The notes: generated by a model not told the origin, from the sequence alone. A stretch of DNA of 64,000 nucleotides from Lachnospiraceae bacterium (GCA_017432565.1 JAFRIW010000038.1:1-64000), one strand, 5' to 3'. Shown: positions 44,701 to 53,623, counted from the first letter of the stretch. Numbers and translations: made by a program.

Positions 44701-44718
44701 CCGCCGCAGCGGTCTCTT
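44695..44718 (-). terminator. Terminator after rpsA
   Basis: Minus-strand AAGAGACCGC, four-base loop, GCGGTCTCTT then TTTT. Ten perfect pairs; 75 bases past the S1 stop codon. Confidence 0.9.
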
Positions 44719-44792
44719 CCTTTCATTCACCATGCAGCCCTGCGGCTGTGCCAGGATCACGCGGCGTCAGGACGCCTGTGCGCCTGTCGCTA

Positions 44793-46076
44793 TTACTCCT
44801 CAGCGGGAGTCTCAGCCGGAGCAGCTTCCTCTGCAGGAGCTTCCGCAGCAGCCTCAGCTTCGGCAGCCTTAGCAGCCTCAGCGGCCTTTGCGGCTTCCTC
44901 TGCTGCAGCTTCCGCTTTTGCCTTCGCAACAGCGGCTTCGATATCGAAGCTTACTGCATCACCGGTCTCTTCTTCTTTGGCAGCTTCACGGGCTTCGCGG
45001 CGCTCCGCTCTCTCCTGATCCAGGATCAGTGCCTTGACGGACAGGGAAATCTTGTTGCTCTCTTCGTTGAAATCAACGATCTTCGCAGTGACTTCCTCAC
45101 CGATCTTCAGAACATCCGACGGCTTGTCGATATGCTCCTTGGCGATCTGGGAGACATGCAGCAGCGCGTCAATACCGGGCTCCAGCTCGATGAACGCACC
45201 GAAATCAGCCATTCTTGCAACTCTGCCGGTCACGATGTTGCCGACAGCGAACTTCTCGGCTGCACCGGCCCACGGATTCTCATCAGGGAACTTCAGGGAC
45301 AGCGCAATTTTGCTTCCCTGGATGTCCTTGATCAGAACGCGCAGCGGCTGACCGACCTTGAAGACCTTCTTCGGGCTCTCGACTCTGCCCCAGCTCATCT
45401 CGGAGATGTGCAGCAGACCGTCCGCTCCGCCCAGATCAACGAATGCACCGAAGTCTGTAATGTTCTTTACAGTACCTTCAACTACATCACCGACCTGAAT
45501 GGTCTCGAAGAGCTTTCTTGCGGCCTCAGCGTGCTGGGCTGCCAGAAGCTGCTTCCGGTCACCGATGTAACGGCGTCTTCTCGGGTTGTACTCTGTGATA
45601 ACGAACTCGATTTCCTGATCCATGTACTTGTTCAGATCCTTCTCATAGGTATCCGAAACAAGGCTGGCCGGAATAAATACTCTCACACCGCTGACTTCAA
45701 CACAGACGCCGCCGGAAAGGACCTGTGTGACAGGTGCCTTCAGAACAGTCTTGTTGTTGAATGCATCTTCGATATCCTTATTTCCACGGTCAAGGGCAAG
45801 TCTCTTGTAGGAAAGGACAACCTGTCCGTCGCCATCATTCACCTTAAGGACTTTCACTTCCAGCTTGTCACCGACACTGAGCTTGGTCGTAAGATCCAGA
45901 CTGTTGTCATTGGAATACTCGCCTCTTGTGAGAATACCGTCGGATTTATAGCCGATATTCAGAACGGCTTCCTCCGGCTTCACGTCGATGACGGTTCCCT
46001 CAACGATGTCTCCCGCGTGAATAACCTTTAACGACTCATTTAACAACTGCTCAAAACTCATTTCCTGATCCGACAT
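44793..46076 (-). CDS. rpsA: 30S ribosomal protein S1-like protein, four S1 domains
   Basis: A 427-residue RNA-binding protein. Four S1 repeats at about 18-86, 103-175, 190-258 and 275-345, with typical motifs GDIVEGTVIDV, GAFVDLGGADGLLHISEMSW and GAFIELEPGIDALLHVSQIA. The C-terminus (about 350-427) is an Ala/Glu/Pro-rich low-complexity tail. Four domains rather than six is the usual form in Firmicutes. The start at 46076 has GAGGAGG nine bases upstream and lies 26 bases inside the 3' end of ispH, an adjacency known in Clostridia where the two are even fused. A strong terminator follows. Confidence 0.93.
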   Translation of the reverse strand: MSDQEMSFEQLLNESLKVIHAGDIVEGTVIDVKPEEAVLNIGYKSDGILTRGEYSNDNSLDLTTKLSVGDKLEVKVLKVNDGDGQVVLSYKRLALDRGNKDIEDAFNNKTVLKAPVTQVLSGGVCVEVSGVRVFIPASLVSDTYEKDLNKYMDQEIEFVITEYNPRRRRYIGDRKQLLAAQHAEAARKLFETIQVGDVVEGTVKNITDFGAFVDLGGADGLLHISEMSWGRVESPKKVFKVGQPLRVLIKDIQGSKIALSLKFPDENPWAGAAEKFAVGNIVTGRVARMADFGAFIELEPGIDALLHVSQIAKEHIDKPSDVLKIGEEVTAKIVDFNEESNKISLSVKALILDQERAERREAREAAKEEETGDAVSFDIEAAVAKAKAEAAAEEAAKAAEAAKAAEAEAAAEAPAEEAAPAETPAEE

Positions 46077-46914
46077 GACTTCGAACCTCCTCAATGATAT
46101 TCTTTGGGGTCGACGCCCCTGCGGTGATGCCGATCAGTGCCTCCGTGCCGGTAAGCTGTAGATTCAGATCCTCCGCCCTCTGTATGAAGTACGTTCTCTC
46201 ACACACCCTTCGGCAGATTTCATACAGCTTGGCCGAGTTGGAACTTGCCGGATCGCCGATGACGATCATTACATCCGCCTTCGAAGCAATCTCTCCGGCC
46301 TCTGTCTGACGCTCCTGCGTAGCGTTACAGATCGTATTCATACAAATTGCATTGTACCCTTTTTCCTGCAATCTTGCAACCAAATCTTCAAATTTCGTGG
46401 CACGAAATGTGGTCTGCGCGACGATGCAGACAGGCTCATTTACATCGAGGGGACAATTCTGTGCTTCCTCGGCTGTCTCAATGACGGCGGCCTCTCTCAC
46501 ACTCCATCCTTTCGTCCCCACCACCTCCGGGTGGCCCGCATTTCCGATGATGATAATATTGCGGCCTTTCAGGGATTCCTCGCGGACAGTCCGGTGGATC
46601 CGCTGTACAAACGGACAGGTCGCGTCCACGCATTTCACACCCGGACGGGCGCTGATCAGTCTGCTGATCTCCTCCGAGACGCCGTGTGCGCGAATGACAA
46701 TCGTGCCCTTCTCAATGCCCCGGATTTCCTCCGGCGTGTTCAGGACGCGCACCCCCCGCCTCTCGAGATCTCCCACGACCTCCCGGTTGTGAACGATCGG
46801 CCCGTAGGTATAGACCGGATGATTGCTCTCATCCTTTAAAAGCTCATAAACCGTATTGACGGCGCGCTCCACACCGAAGCAGAAGCCCGCGCTCTTCGCC
46901 AGTCTGATTTCCAT
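46051..46914 (-). CDS. ispH: 4-hydroxy-3-methylbut-2-enyl diphosphate reductase
   Basis: Iron-sulfur enzyme for the last step of the MEP isoprenoid pathway, giving IPP and DMAPP. 287 residues from the ATG at 46914, which has GGAGGG upstream; this begins the protein at MEIRLAKSAGFCFGV, the normal N-terminus. The three cluster cysteines are in GFCFGVERAV (Cys12), DATCPFVQ and NTICNATQERQ; the active-site TQERQ and SSNSAKL motifs are present. The gene lies between cmk and rpsA with a 26-base overlap into rpsA, so all three are one unit. Confidence 0.97.
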   Translation of the reverse strand: MEIRLAKSAGFCFGVERAVNTVYELLKDESNHPVYTYGPIVHNREVVGDLERRGVRVLNTPEEIRGIEKGTIVIRAHGVSEEISRLISARPGVKCVDATCPFVQRIHRTVREESLKGRNIIIIGNAGHPEVVGTKGWSVREAAVIETAEEAQNCPLDVNEPVCIVAQTTFRATKFEDLVARLQEKGYNAICMNTICNATQERQTEAGEIASKADVMIVIGDPASSNSAKLYEICRRVCERTYFIQRAEDLNLQLTGTEALIGITAGASTPKNIIEEVRSHVGSGNEF

Positions 46915-46955
46915 TCCGTTCCCTCCGGATGAGTCAGCGGACCTGTCCCCGTGAC

Positions 46956-47630
46956 TCACTTTACTGTGCGCCAGATTTCCAGGATCCGGTCGGCCACTTC
47001 TTCGGCCGACAGGTTCGAGGAGTCGATAAGAACCGCATCGTCCGCCTGTTTCAGGGGCGAGATGGCGCGGTGGCTGTCGCGGTAGTCCCGCTCTTCGATG
47101 TCTTTTGCGATGGTGGCAAAGTCCGGTTTTTCTCCTTTGGCCTCCAGTTCTTTAAAGCGGCGTTTTGCGCGCTCTTCGACGCTGGCCGTCAGGAAGATTT
47201 TGACCGCCGCATGCGGCAGTACGACGGTTCCGATGTCGCGTCCGTCCATAACCACGCTCTTGCGCGTGCCGAGTTCCTGCTGCAGGGAGACCAGTTTCGC
47301 GCGCAGATCGCCGTTGACGCTGCTGGCGCTGGCCATTTTGCCGACTTCTTCCGTCCGCAGGAAGGCATTCACGTTTTCCCCGTTCAGCAGGACAACCTGC
47401 TCGCCGTCCCGGTATTCGATGGAAATATCCGCCTCCTGGCTGACGCGGCTGATGGCTTCCTGGTCATCTGCCGGAATTCCCCGCCGGATCAGGAACAGGG
47501 CCATGGCGCGGTACATCGCGCCGGTGTCCACGTAAATATAGCCGGTCTTACCCGCGACAAGCTTCGCGACCGTGCTTTTACCCGCTCCCGCAGGGCCGTC
47601 AATGGCAATACTGACAGGTATCTGATTCAT
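46956..47630 (-). CDS. cmk: Cytidylate kinase, likely internal start within the fused frame
   Basis: Phosphorylates CMP and dCMP. From the ATG at 47630 the product is 224 residues, the normal Cmk length, beginning MNQIPVSIAIDGPAGAGKST with its P-loop. Other motifs: VDTGAMYRAMAL, MDGRDIGTVVLPHA and ERDYRDSHRAISPLK. AAGGAGGAG lies eight to ten bases before this ATG, as strong as any start in the window, so independent translation is likely even though the upstream flavoprotein frame reads through. It is followed by ispH and rpsA, a neighbourhood typical for cmk. Confidence 0.85.
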   Translation of the reverse strand: MNQIPVSIAIDGPAGAGKSTVAKLVAGKTGYIYVDTGAMYRAMALFLIRRGIPADDQEAISRVSQEADISIEYRDGEQVVLLNGENVNAFLRTEEVGKMASASSVNGDLRAKLVSLQQELGTRKSVVMDGRDIGTVVLPHAAVKIFLTASVEERAKRRFKELEAKGEKPDFATIAKDIEERDYRDSHRAISPLKQADDAVLIDSSNLSAEEVADRILEIWRTVK

Positions 47631-49004
47631 GCGTTGTTCTCCTCCTTCTGAGCTGTATTTCTTTAAAGGTCCGCCGCGCTTTTCTCCCCGGTCATCCCGG
47701 CGCGCAGCGCTTGTTCCCGCAAGCATTCCGGTGCTCCATGCGATCTGCAGGTTGAAGCCGCCGGTCAGCGCATTGACATCCAGCGTCTCTCCCGCAAAAT
47801 ACAGTCCCGGGATCTTTCTGCTTTCCATGGTGGACGGATTGATTTCTTTCACACTCACGCCGCCCCGCGTTACCACGGCCTCCGCATATCCGCGGGTTCC
47901 CGTGAGCGTCAGAGGCACCGCTTTGGCAAAATCAGCAAACCTCCGGATTTCCTGCTCATTCAGGCTGCGGGCGATCCTCTCCGGCGCGATGCCGCACACG
48001 GAGGCGGAAAGCTGTGCCATCACCTCAGCCAGCCGCGCCGGGAACAGGCTCCGCAGCTGTGTCTCAAAGTGACGGAGCGGTCCCGCCTCGATCTCCCGCC
48101 GGATCCGCAGCACCAGCTGCTCGGACGAGAGGGCGGGCTTTAAATCCAGCAGCAGGCGGAATTGCCTGCAGCGATCGAAATCGCAATAGGAAGAAGCCGA
48201 GAGAATCAGCGGCCCGCTGACGCCGAAATGCGTGAACAGCATCTCGCCGAAGCCCTCATAGACCGGCTTTTCTCCTCTTCTGCGCTTCTTTTCCGCGCGC
48301 TTTTCTTCTTTTTCTTCTTCATTCCGCGGAGGCTCCTCCACGCGGACGGCCACATTCTTCAGGGAGAGCCCCTGCAGCTGCAGCGGCCATGTCTCTTTCA
48401 CCGTCATCGGCACCAGCGCCGGCGCGGTCGGCGTGACCGCAAGTCCCAGCTTCCGGGCAAAAGCAAGCCCGTCTCCCGTCGATCCGGTCGCCGGGTAGGA
48501 AAGGCCGCCGGTACAGACAATCACCGCATCCGCATGAAAAGTCCTGCCGTCCGTCAGCCGGACACCCAAGGCGCGCAGCGCGCCGTCCACCTGCTCCGTC
48601 AGGATTTCCGAGACCTCGCACCGGGTGAGCAGCCGGACATTCTGTCTTTTTAAAGACCTCACCAGCGCCGCCGTGATATCCGACGCGTGATCCGAGACCG
48701 GAAAAGCCCGGTTTCCGCGCTCCACCTTCACGGGGCACCCGTTCTCCTCGAAAAAGTGCATCACTTCCCGCGCGTCAAAGCCGTACACCGCGCTGTACAG
48801 AAAGCGGGGGTTGGTTACCACGCTGTCGAAGAACTCCTGTGTCTCGCAGGCGTTGGTGAAATTACAGCGTCCCTTGCCTGTGATATAGATTTTTTTGCCG
48901 GCCTTCTCGTTCTTTTCAAGAACCGTCACCTGCGCGCCGCCTGCCGCCGCGCCCTGTGCCGCCATCAGTCCCGAGGCGCCGGCCCCGATAATAATCACTT
49001 TCAT
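46956..49004 (-). CDS. In-frame fusion: BaiN/HI0933-type FAD oxidoreductase with cytidylate kinase
   Basis: One uninterrupted 682-residue frame. Residues 1-435 are a flavoprotein of the HI0933/BaiN family: Rossmann start VIIIGAGASGLMAAQGAA, the KKIYITGKGRCNFTN motif, and the end FAGETLDVNALTGGFNLQIAWSTG. An R/K/E-rich insertion lies near 225-245. Residues about 436-458 are a charged linker, and 459-682 are a complete cytidylate kinase. Elsewhere these are usually separate neighbouring genes; here no stop codon divides them. A strong internal ribosome binding site before Met459 means cmk may also be made alone. Only four bases separate the start from the DHHW gene. Confidence 0.8.
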   Translation of the reverse strand: MKVIIIGAGASGLMAAQGAAAGGAQVTVLEKNEKAGKKIYITGKGRCNFTNACETQEFFDSVVTNPRFLYSAVYGFDAREVMHFFEENGCPVKVERGNRAFPVSDHASDITAALVRSLKRQNVRLLTRCEVSEILTEQVDGALRALGVRLTDGRTFHADAVIVCTGGLSYPATGSTGDGLAFARKLGLAVTPTAPALVPMTVKETWPLQLQGLSLKNVAVRVEEPPRNEEEKEEKRAEKKRRRGEKPVYEGFGEMLFTHFGVSGPLILSASSYCDFDRCRQFRLLLDLKPALSSEQLVLRIRREIEAGPLRHFETQLRSLFPARLAEVMAQLSASVCGIAPERIARSLNEQEIRRFADFAKAVPLTLTGTRGYAEAVVTRGGVSVKEINPSTMESRKIPGLYFAGETLDVNALTGGFNLQIAWSTGMLAGTSAARRDDRGEKRGGPLKKYSSEGGEQRMNQIPVSIAIDGPAGAGKSTVAKLVAGKTGYIYVDTGAMYRAMALFLIRRGIPADDQEAISRVSQEADISIEYRDGEQVVLLNGENVNAFLRTEEVGKMASASSVNGDLRAKLVSLQQELGTRKSVVMDGRDIGTVVLPHAAVKIFLTASVEERAKRRFKELEAKGEKPDFATIAKDIEERDYRDSHRAISPLKQADDAVLIDSSNLSAEEVADRILEIWRTVK

Positions 49005-49006
49005 AC

Positions 49007-50173
49007 TCAGAAACTGAACTCGTAAGAAAAATCATTTTTCAGAAGTCCCGGATACTGCAGCAGAATTACCGCATCCGGCTTCCATTCCTTCACCAGGGAC
49101 TCTGTCAGATTCCCCGGGTAATAGCTGTCCAGATAGTAGACATTGCGGAACCCCCGGATCAGGAACGGACAGACCGCTTCTCCCATGGAATCACACAGAA
49201 TCATGATCCGCGCGTCATTCTCCGCGGCGGGATCCGTAAACTGCCCCAGAGACTTCTCCAGCACACGGTCGTAGGTGTACATGGAGTCCGGGTCTCTTTT
49301 CCGCAGAGGCTCCCGGCTGATCACCAGCTCGGAGAAAGGTCCCGTCTCCCCGGTGCGCTCGTTGGTCACCTCCACATCCTCCTGCGGCAGATACAGGACA
49401 AAATCATCCGCTCCCGCATACCATCTGCCGGTTCGCTGTCCTCTGGATCCCAGATGCCAGCCCGGATAGACCTCCCGCTTATAATTCGAGAGGGAAAGCA
49501 GCGCCGGATTCACACTTTTGCCTGTCTTCTCTTCGACCCACTGCGCGATCTTCGTGAACGCGTAAAAACCGCCTTCCGTCGTCCAGTGGTGATCGGTCCG
49601 GTACATATACTGATAAGGGTCAAGCCCCTCCTCCCGCATACAGGCCCGCAGGTCAATCACATCCGCATCCGAGCCGGAGAGGCGCTGCAGGAACACATCC
49701 ATATTGATATTCCCGTAGTCCTCAATGCCGGCGGGCATCAGGCCGTCCTGCGTGAAGACGCCCGAATCCTGCGGGGCAACGGTCTCCGGTGTCGCCACAT
49801 ACAGAAACGGAACGCCCAGCTCCTTCAGCCTGTGCGCAGCGTAGGCTGTCCGGTCCGCATTCTGCTCCAAAACCCAGTCATCCAGATCCTCCATGGGCCC
49901 GGCCAGATAACCGTTGTCCAGTTTTACGACCTCGTTCATCTCCCGCTGCCCCGCCGCGCGGCGCATCAGCCCGTTCAGATTGATAAAAAAGCGGCTGCCG
50001 GCGAAGCTGGCCGTAAAATCCGTGTCCAGCATCCTCCCCTCGCTTTTTTCCGCGTCATAGACATGGTTGAGCGGCGTATTATTCAGATAATGATCCGTCA
50101 GCTTCGCGGCGCTTCCGAAACCCAGAAGGAAAATCACCGCGCAGAGCAGAACGGCATAATACCGGTATTTCAT
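49007..50173 (-). CDS. DHHW-family exported protein (AlgX/SGNH-like)
   Basis: A 388-residue protein with one N-terminal membrane anchor (about 5-23) and an extracytoplasmic SGNH-like domain. The family motif is seen in YRTDHHWTTEGGFYAF near residue 192, and the serine block in MILCDSMGEAVCPF near 327. Such proteins work with MBOAT enzymes to O-acetylate exported polysaccharide. The MBOAT gene lies 11 bases upstream, which supports that role. The target glycan is unknown. It directly precedes the FAD-Cmk frame. Confidence 0.9.
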   Translation of the reverse strand: MKYRYYAVLLCAVIFLLGFGSAAKLTDHYLNNTPLNHVYDAEKSEGRMLDTDFTASFAGSRFFINLNGLMRRAAGQREMNEVVKLDNGYLAGPMEDLDDWVLEQNADRTAYAAHRLKELGVPFLYVATPETVAPQDSGVFTQDGLMPAGIEDYGNINMDVFLQRLSGSDADVIDLRACMREEGLDPYQYMYRTDHHWTTEGGFYAFTKIAQWVEEKTGKSVNPALLSLSNYKREVYPGWHLGSRGQRTGRWYAGADDFVLYLPQEDVEVTNERTGETGPFSELVISREPLRKRDPDSMYTYDRVLEKSLGQFTDPAAENDARIMILCDSMGEAVCPFLIRGFRNVYYLDSYYPGNLTESLVKEWKPDAVILLQYPGLLKNDFSYEFSF

Positions 50174-50184
50174 GCCCAGTTCAC

Positions 50185-51606
50185 TCAGAAGTTAAAGTAA
50201 ATAAACGGATTGTGTGCACCCAGGATCAGGAAGGAAACCGCCCACAGGAACATCAGTATATACAGCACGGGGGACACATAAGTCAGCACAGCCCGTCCGG
50301 TGGCCGAAGTCTCCAGCTTCTGCTCGAATTTCCGGAGTACCGGCGCGGCAAACAGCAGTCCCAGCAGATAGTAGATTCCGAACTCCCGGAGAACCCGCAG
50401 CACCGAAGGCGCGGCAAAGCCCGCCGGCGTCCGGAACCACCCGGCCATGGAGAGCAGATAGTTCATCGCATAATTCATGCTCGGCGCGTTGAACAGCACC
50501 CACAGGAAATTGACACACAGGAGCGTAAAGACCCGCCAGACAAAGCGCACGGCAGCGCTTCTTATCCCCGGCCGTATCACATACTTTTCCAGAATCAGCA
50601 GGACAAAATAGGACAGGCCCCAGAAGATAAAGGTGTAATTTGCGCCGTGCCAGATACCGGTCAGCAGCCACACAACAAACAGATTCCGGATGGTCTTTCC
50701 CGTGCCCTCCCGGGATCCGCCCAGCGGGATGTAGACATAATCGCGGAACCACTGCCCCAGCGACATATGCCATCTGCGCCAGAATTCCGTGACAGACGCC
50801 GAAATATACGGATAGTCGAAGTTTTCGAGGAACTCGAACCCGAACATTTTGCCCAGACCGATCGCCATATCGGAGTAGCCGGAGAAGTCATAGAAAATCT
50901 GCAGGGAAAACGCGATGGCGCCCAGCCAGGAATAGGCCAGTGTTCCCGAGGCAAAATCTGTCTGACGGAAGGCTTCTTCCGCCACCAGCGCCAGATTGTT
51001 GGCCAGGATCACCTTTTTGCCGAAGCCTGTCATGAAGCGCTTGGCCCCTTCCCCGAACTTTTCGACGGAACAGGTCCGCTCTTCAATCTGCTTTGCGATG
51101 GTGTTGTAGCGGACGATCGGGCCCGCGATCAGCTGCGGGAAAAAGGAAATATACAGCGCCACGTTCAGGGGATTTTTCTGTACCGGCGCCGTCCCCCGAT
51201 AGACATCGATGACATAGCTCATCGCCTGGAATGTGAAAAAGGAAATGCCGATCGGCAGCGCAATGCCGATCGGAGCAAGATCTCTTTTAAAGACAGAATC
51301 GATCACGCGGATGGAAAAATCCAGATATTTGAAGATGAACAGAATACCGAGGTTCAGTGCGATATCCGCCGCAAGCAGCACAGCCGCCTTCCGGCTTCCC
51401 CGGTACCGGTCCACCAGCAGGGCTGACAGGTAATTGAGCAGTACGGAGGCGAGCATGATAAAGACAAAATACGGCTCGCCGTAGGCATAGAAAAAGATGC
51501 TCGCCGCCAGAAGGATCGCGTTGCGATAGCGCTCTTTTGCCAGATAGTACAGTGCCAGTACGACCGGCAGAAAAAGGAACGTAAAAACTGTGCTGGAAAA
51601 AACCAT
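50185..51606 (-). CDS. MBOAT-family O-acyltransferase (AlgI-like)
   Basis: A 473-residue membrane enzyme with about ten helices that passes acyl groups across the membrane for glycan O-acetylation. Family motifs: YAYGEPYFVFIMLASVLLNY, PIGISFFTFQAMSYVIDVYRG, FFPQLIAGPIVRY, and the catalytic-His region TEFWRRWHMSLGQWFRDYVYIPLGG followed by LLTGIWHGANYTFIFWG, with conserved histidines in both. Close to AlgI/PatA/DltB. The DHHW gene follows after 11 bases and the LCP gene precedes by three bases, suggesting a cell-wall polymer modification operon. Confidence 0.94.
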   Translation of the reverse strand: MVFSSTVFTFLFLPVVLALYYLAKERYRNAILLAASIFFYAYGEPYFVFIMLASVLLNYLSALLVDRYRGSRKAAVLLAADIALNLGILFIFKYLDFSIRVIDSVFKRDLAPIGIALPIGISFFTFQAMSYVIDVYRGTAPVQKNPLNVALYISFFPQLIAGPIVRYNTIAKQIEERTCSVEKFGEGAKRFMTGFGKKVILANNLALVAEEAFRQTDFASGTLAYSWLGAIAFSLQIFYDFSGYSDMAIGLGKMFGFEFLENFDYPYISASVTEFWRRWHMSLGQWFRDYVYIPLGGSREGTGKTIRNLFVVWLLTGIWHGANYTFIFWGLSYFVLLILEKYVIRPGIRSAAVRFVWRVFTLLCVNFLWVLFNAPSMNYAMNYLLSMAGWFRTPAGFAAPSVLRVLREFGIYYLLGLLFAAPVLRKFEQKLETSATGRAVLTYVSPVLYILMFLWAVSFLILGAHNPFIYFNF

Positions 51607-51609
51607 AAT

Positions 51610-53538
51610 TTAATAACCTGTGATCTGTGTGACCCGCTGGCTGATGGCCTCCACCTCCGGCGAGACCTGATAGTACAGATCGCCGAACAGGACGCCGTGA
51701 AGCCAGACAACATTCGCTTTCAAATCCACCGGAATGACCATGGATGCGCCGTCCACCATACCGGTCGCAATCTTGTCCGGCGCAGGGAACCCCAGCGTAT
51801 CCTTCACATCCGCGCGCACCAGCTGTGCGGCCAGCTCCAGCATTTCCGTCTTGGACAGTGATGTCGAGACATCCTCCGTCAGAAGAGACAGCAGCTGCTG
51901 CAGCTGTGAAGGCGTTGCTCTCTTCGCTTTTGTAAGAAGTTTCGTCAGAACGGTCCTCTGCCGCTCGGTTCTCCTGAAATCGTCTCCCGCCGTATAGCGG
52001 ATCCGGCAGTATGCCGTCGCCTGCAGGCCGTTGACGGTCTGTGTTCCGGCGTGCTCAATGGGAATGTATTCCTTGCCCAGGGGCTCTGCCATGGTGCTCT
52101 GATAATCGTTGAGGAAATGAATCTCCTCCTCGGCGATATCCAGTTCAATCCCGCCGACCGCATCGATCGCATCAGCAAGTCCGCCGAAGCCCACTGTCGC
52201 ATAGTCCCGGATATTCAGATCCAGGTTGCGGTTGAGCATCGACACAGCCTGCTGCGGTCCTCCGTAGGCGTAGGCGGCGTTGCATTTTGTGTACAGATCG
52301 TCCTCACTGACCCGCAGCAGCGTGTCGCGATAGACGGAAACCAGTTTGACCTCACCGGTAAGCTTATGAATCGAAGCGATCATGATCATGTCGCTCCGGT
52401 TGTTGCCCTGCTCCAGCTCGCCCTCCGTGGAATCCACGCCGAACAGAGCGATGTTGGTATAGACACTCATGGCTGTGTCCTGTGCGGCCTGTCCGTTGAC
52501 GAGCGGATCGATCGGCGAACCGCCGGCCTGGAAAGCGCCGAGATATCGATAAAGGAGGACTCCCATTGCGACCAGCAGAATAAGAAGGAGCAGAAGAATT
52601 GTCCGCTTTACTTTTCCCTTCCGCACACGGCGGTTGACCTGTTCCGTGACTTCCTCATGTCTGCGCTGAAGCTGTCTCTCCCGCTGCTGTTTCCGCTTTC
52701 TCTCTCTTGCAGCTTCCGCCTGTTCACGGCGCACGGCTTCCGCCCGTTCCCTGCGCGGTGCTTCTGTGCGCTCACGGCGCGGCGCCTCTGTGCGTTCCCT
52801 GCGCGGTGCTTCCGCGCGCTCGCGGCGCGGCGCTTCCGTACGTTCCCTGCGCGGCACTTCTGTGCGCTCGCGGCGCGGTGCCGGCGTTTCTTCCCGGCGA
52901 CGGTTTTCCTGCGCTGCGCGCGCCCGCTCTTTCAGCTGCTGTTCCTGGCGGCTGAGTCTTTCTTCCTGTTCCCGGATTCTCTCCTCATTAGCCCGGATCT
53001 GTTCCTCATTTTCCCGGATCCGCGCTTCGTTCTCGCGAAGCCGCTCTTCATTTTCCCGAAGCCGGTTCTCATTCTCCCGAATCCGCCTCTGCTGCGCGTA
53101 GATCCGCCGTCTCTCCGCGGCCATCTCCTCCTCTGCGGGATCCAGGCGTCTGCCCGTTCTCCCGGCAGTCAGAAAGCTCTCCGGAACTTTATCCCGGGGA
53201 AACTCTTCCGGGAGGCCTTCCTCAGTATAAGCTTCTTCGGCAGGAGCCGCTTCCGCGGAAAGTTCCTCTGAAGGCATTTCTTCGGCAGGGGCTGTTTCGG
53301 CAGGGAGTTCCTCTGAAGGCATTTCGTCAACAGGAGCCGCTTCCGCAGGTGTTTCTCCGGCGGGAGCCGTTTCCGCGCCGGTTCCTTCATAATTCTGCAC
53401 ATAACGGGCACGCCTTGCCCGCTCTCTGCGTTCAAAGTCTTCGTAATCCGTATAGTCGTCATAGCGAAGCTCACTCTCCGTAAATTCCGCTTCTTCGGAA
53501 TTCTCCGGAAGCTTTCCGCTTCTGTTCTCTTCGTCCAT
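51610..53538 (-). CDS. LytR-CpsA-Psr (LCP) family protein with a 300-residue repetitive cytosolic extension
   Basis: LCP enzymes attach wall polymers to peptidoglycan outside the cell. The C-terminal LCP domain (about 355-600) shows MSVYTNIALFGVDSTEGE, NRSDMIMIASIHKLTGEVKLVSVYRDTLL in pieces, FGGLADAIDAVGGIEL and AYCRIRYTAGDDFRRTERQR. One membrane helix lies at about 312-330. The first 310 residues are unusual: an acidic P/A/E part (about 55-115), seven-residue RENEERL-type coiled-coil repeats (about 153-195) and eight-residue PRRERTEA repeats (about 220-270). The total of 642 compares with about 300-450 in the family. AAGGAGG precedes the ATG. Confidence 0.9.
   Translation of the reverse strand: MDEENRSGKLPENSEEAEFTESELRYDDYTDYEDFERRERARRARYVQNYEGTGAETAPAGETPAEAAPVDEMPSEELPAETAPAEEMPSEELSAEAAPAEEAYTEEGLPEEFPRDKVPESFLTAGRTGRRLDPAEEEMAAERRRIYAQQRRIRENENRLRENEERLRENEARIRENEEQIRANEERIREQEERLSRQEQQLKERARAAQENRRREETPAPRRERTEVPRRERTEAPRRERAEAPRRERTEAPRRERTEAPRRERAEAVRREQAEAARERKRKQQRERQLQRRHEEVTEQVNRRVRKGKVKRTILLLLLILLVAMGVLLYRYLGAFQAGGSPIDPLVNGQAAQDTAMSVYTNIALFGVDSTEGELEQGNNRSDMIMIASIHKLTGEVKLVSVYRDTLLRVSEDDLYTKCNAAYAYGGPQQAVSMLNRNLDLNIRDYATVGFGGLADAIDAVGGIELDIAEEEIHFLNDYQSTMAEPLGKEYIPIEHAGTQTVNGLQATAYCRIRYTAGDDFRRTERQRTVLTKLLTKAKRATPSQLQQLLSLLTEDVSTSLSKTEMLELAAQLVRADVKDTLGFPAPDKIATGMVDGASMVIPVDLKANVVWLHGVLFGDLYYQVSPEVEAISQRVTQITGY
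52732..52881. repeat. 24-base tandem repeats coding for PRRERTEA octapeptides
   Basis: About six to seven imperfect 24-base units inside the LCP gene encode APRRERTE/APRRERAE. The repeat is in frame and without interruption, so copy number could vary without breaking the gene. Confidence 0.8.
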
Positions 53539-53592
53539 CCGGTCCGTTCCTCCTTATCAAACGGTTTCTCCCTCCCCGATAAGGCTTTTCCC

Positions 53593-53621
53593 ATTTTACA
53601 CTATTCCGGCAAGGATGGCAA
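53593..53621 (-). promoter_or_regulatory. Promoter of the LCP-MBOAT-DHHW operon
   Basis: Minus-strand TTGCCA, 17-base spacer, TAAAAT: five of six matches in each. The -35 sits in the T-run of the tpiA terminator. About 55 bases upstream of the LCP start. Confidence 0.7.
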
Positions 53622-53623
53622 AA

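Noticed and set aside
52732..52881. CRISPR-like array of short repeats
   Set aside because: The 24-base units are contiguous, without spacers, and in frame within the LCP gene.
52051..53271. Long plus-strand open frame of about 400 codons opposite the LCP gene
   Set aside because: It is the complement of the Arg/Glu-rich repeats; the translation is low-complexity and lacks a ribosome binding site, while the minus-strand frame has a full LCP domain.
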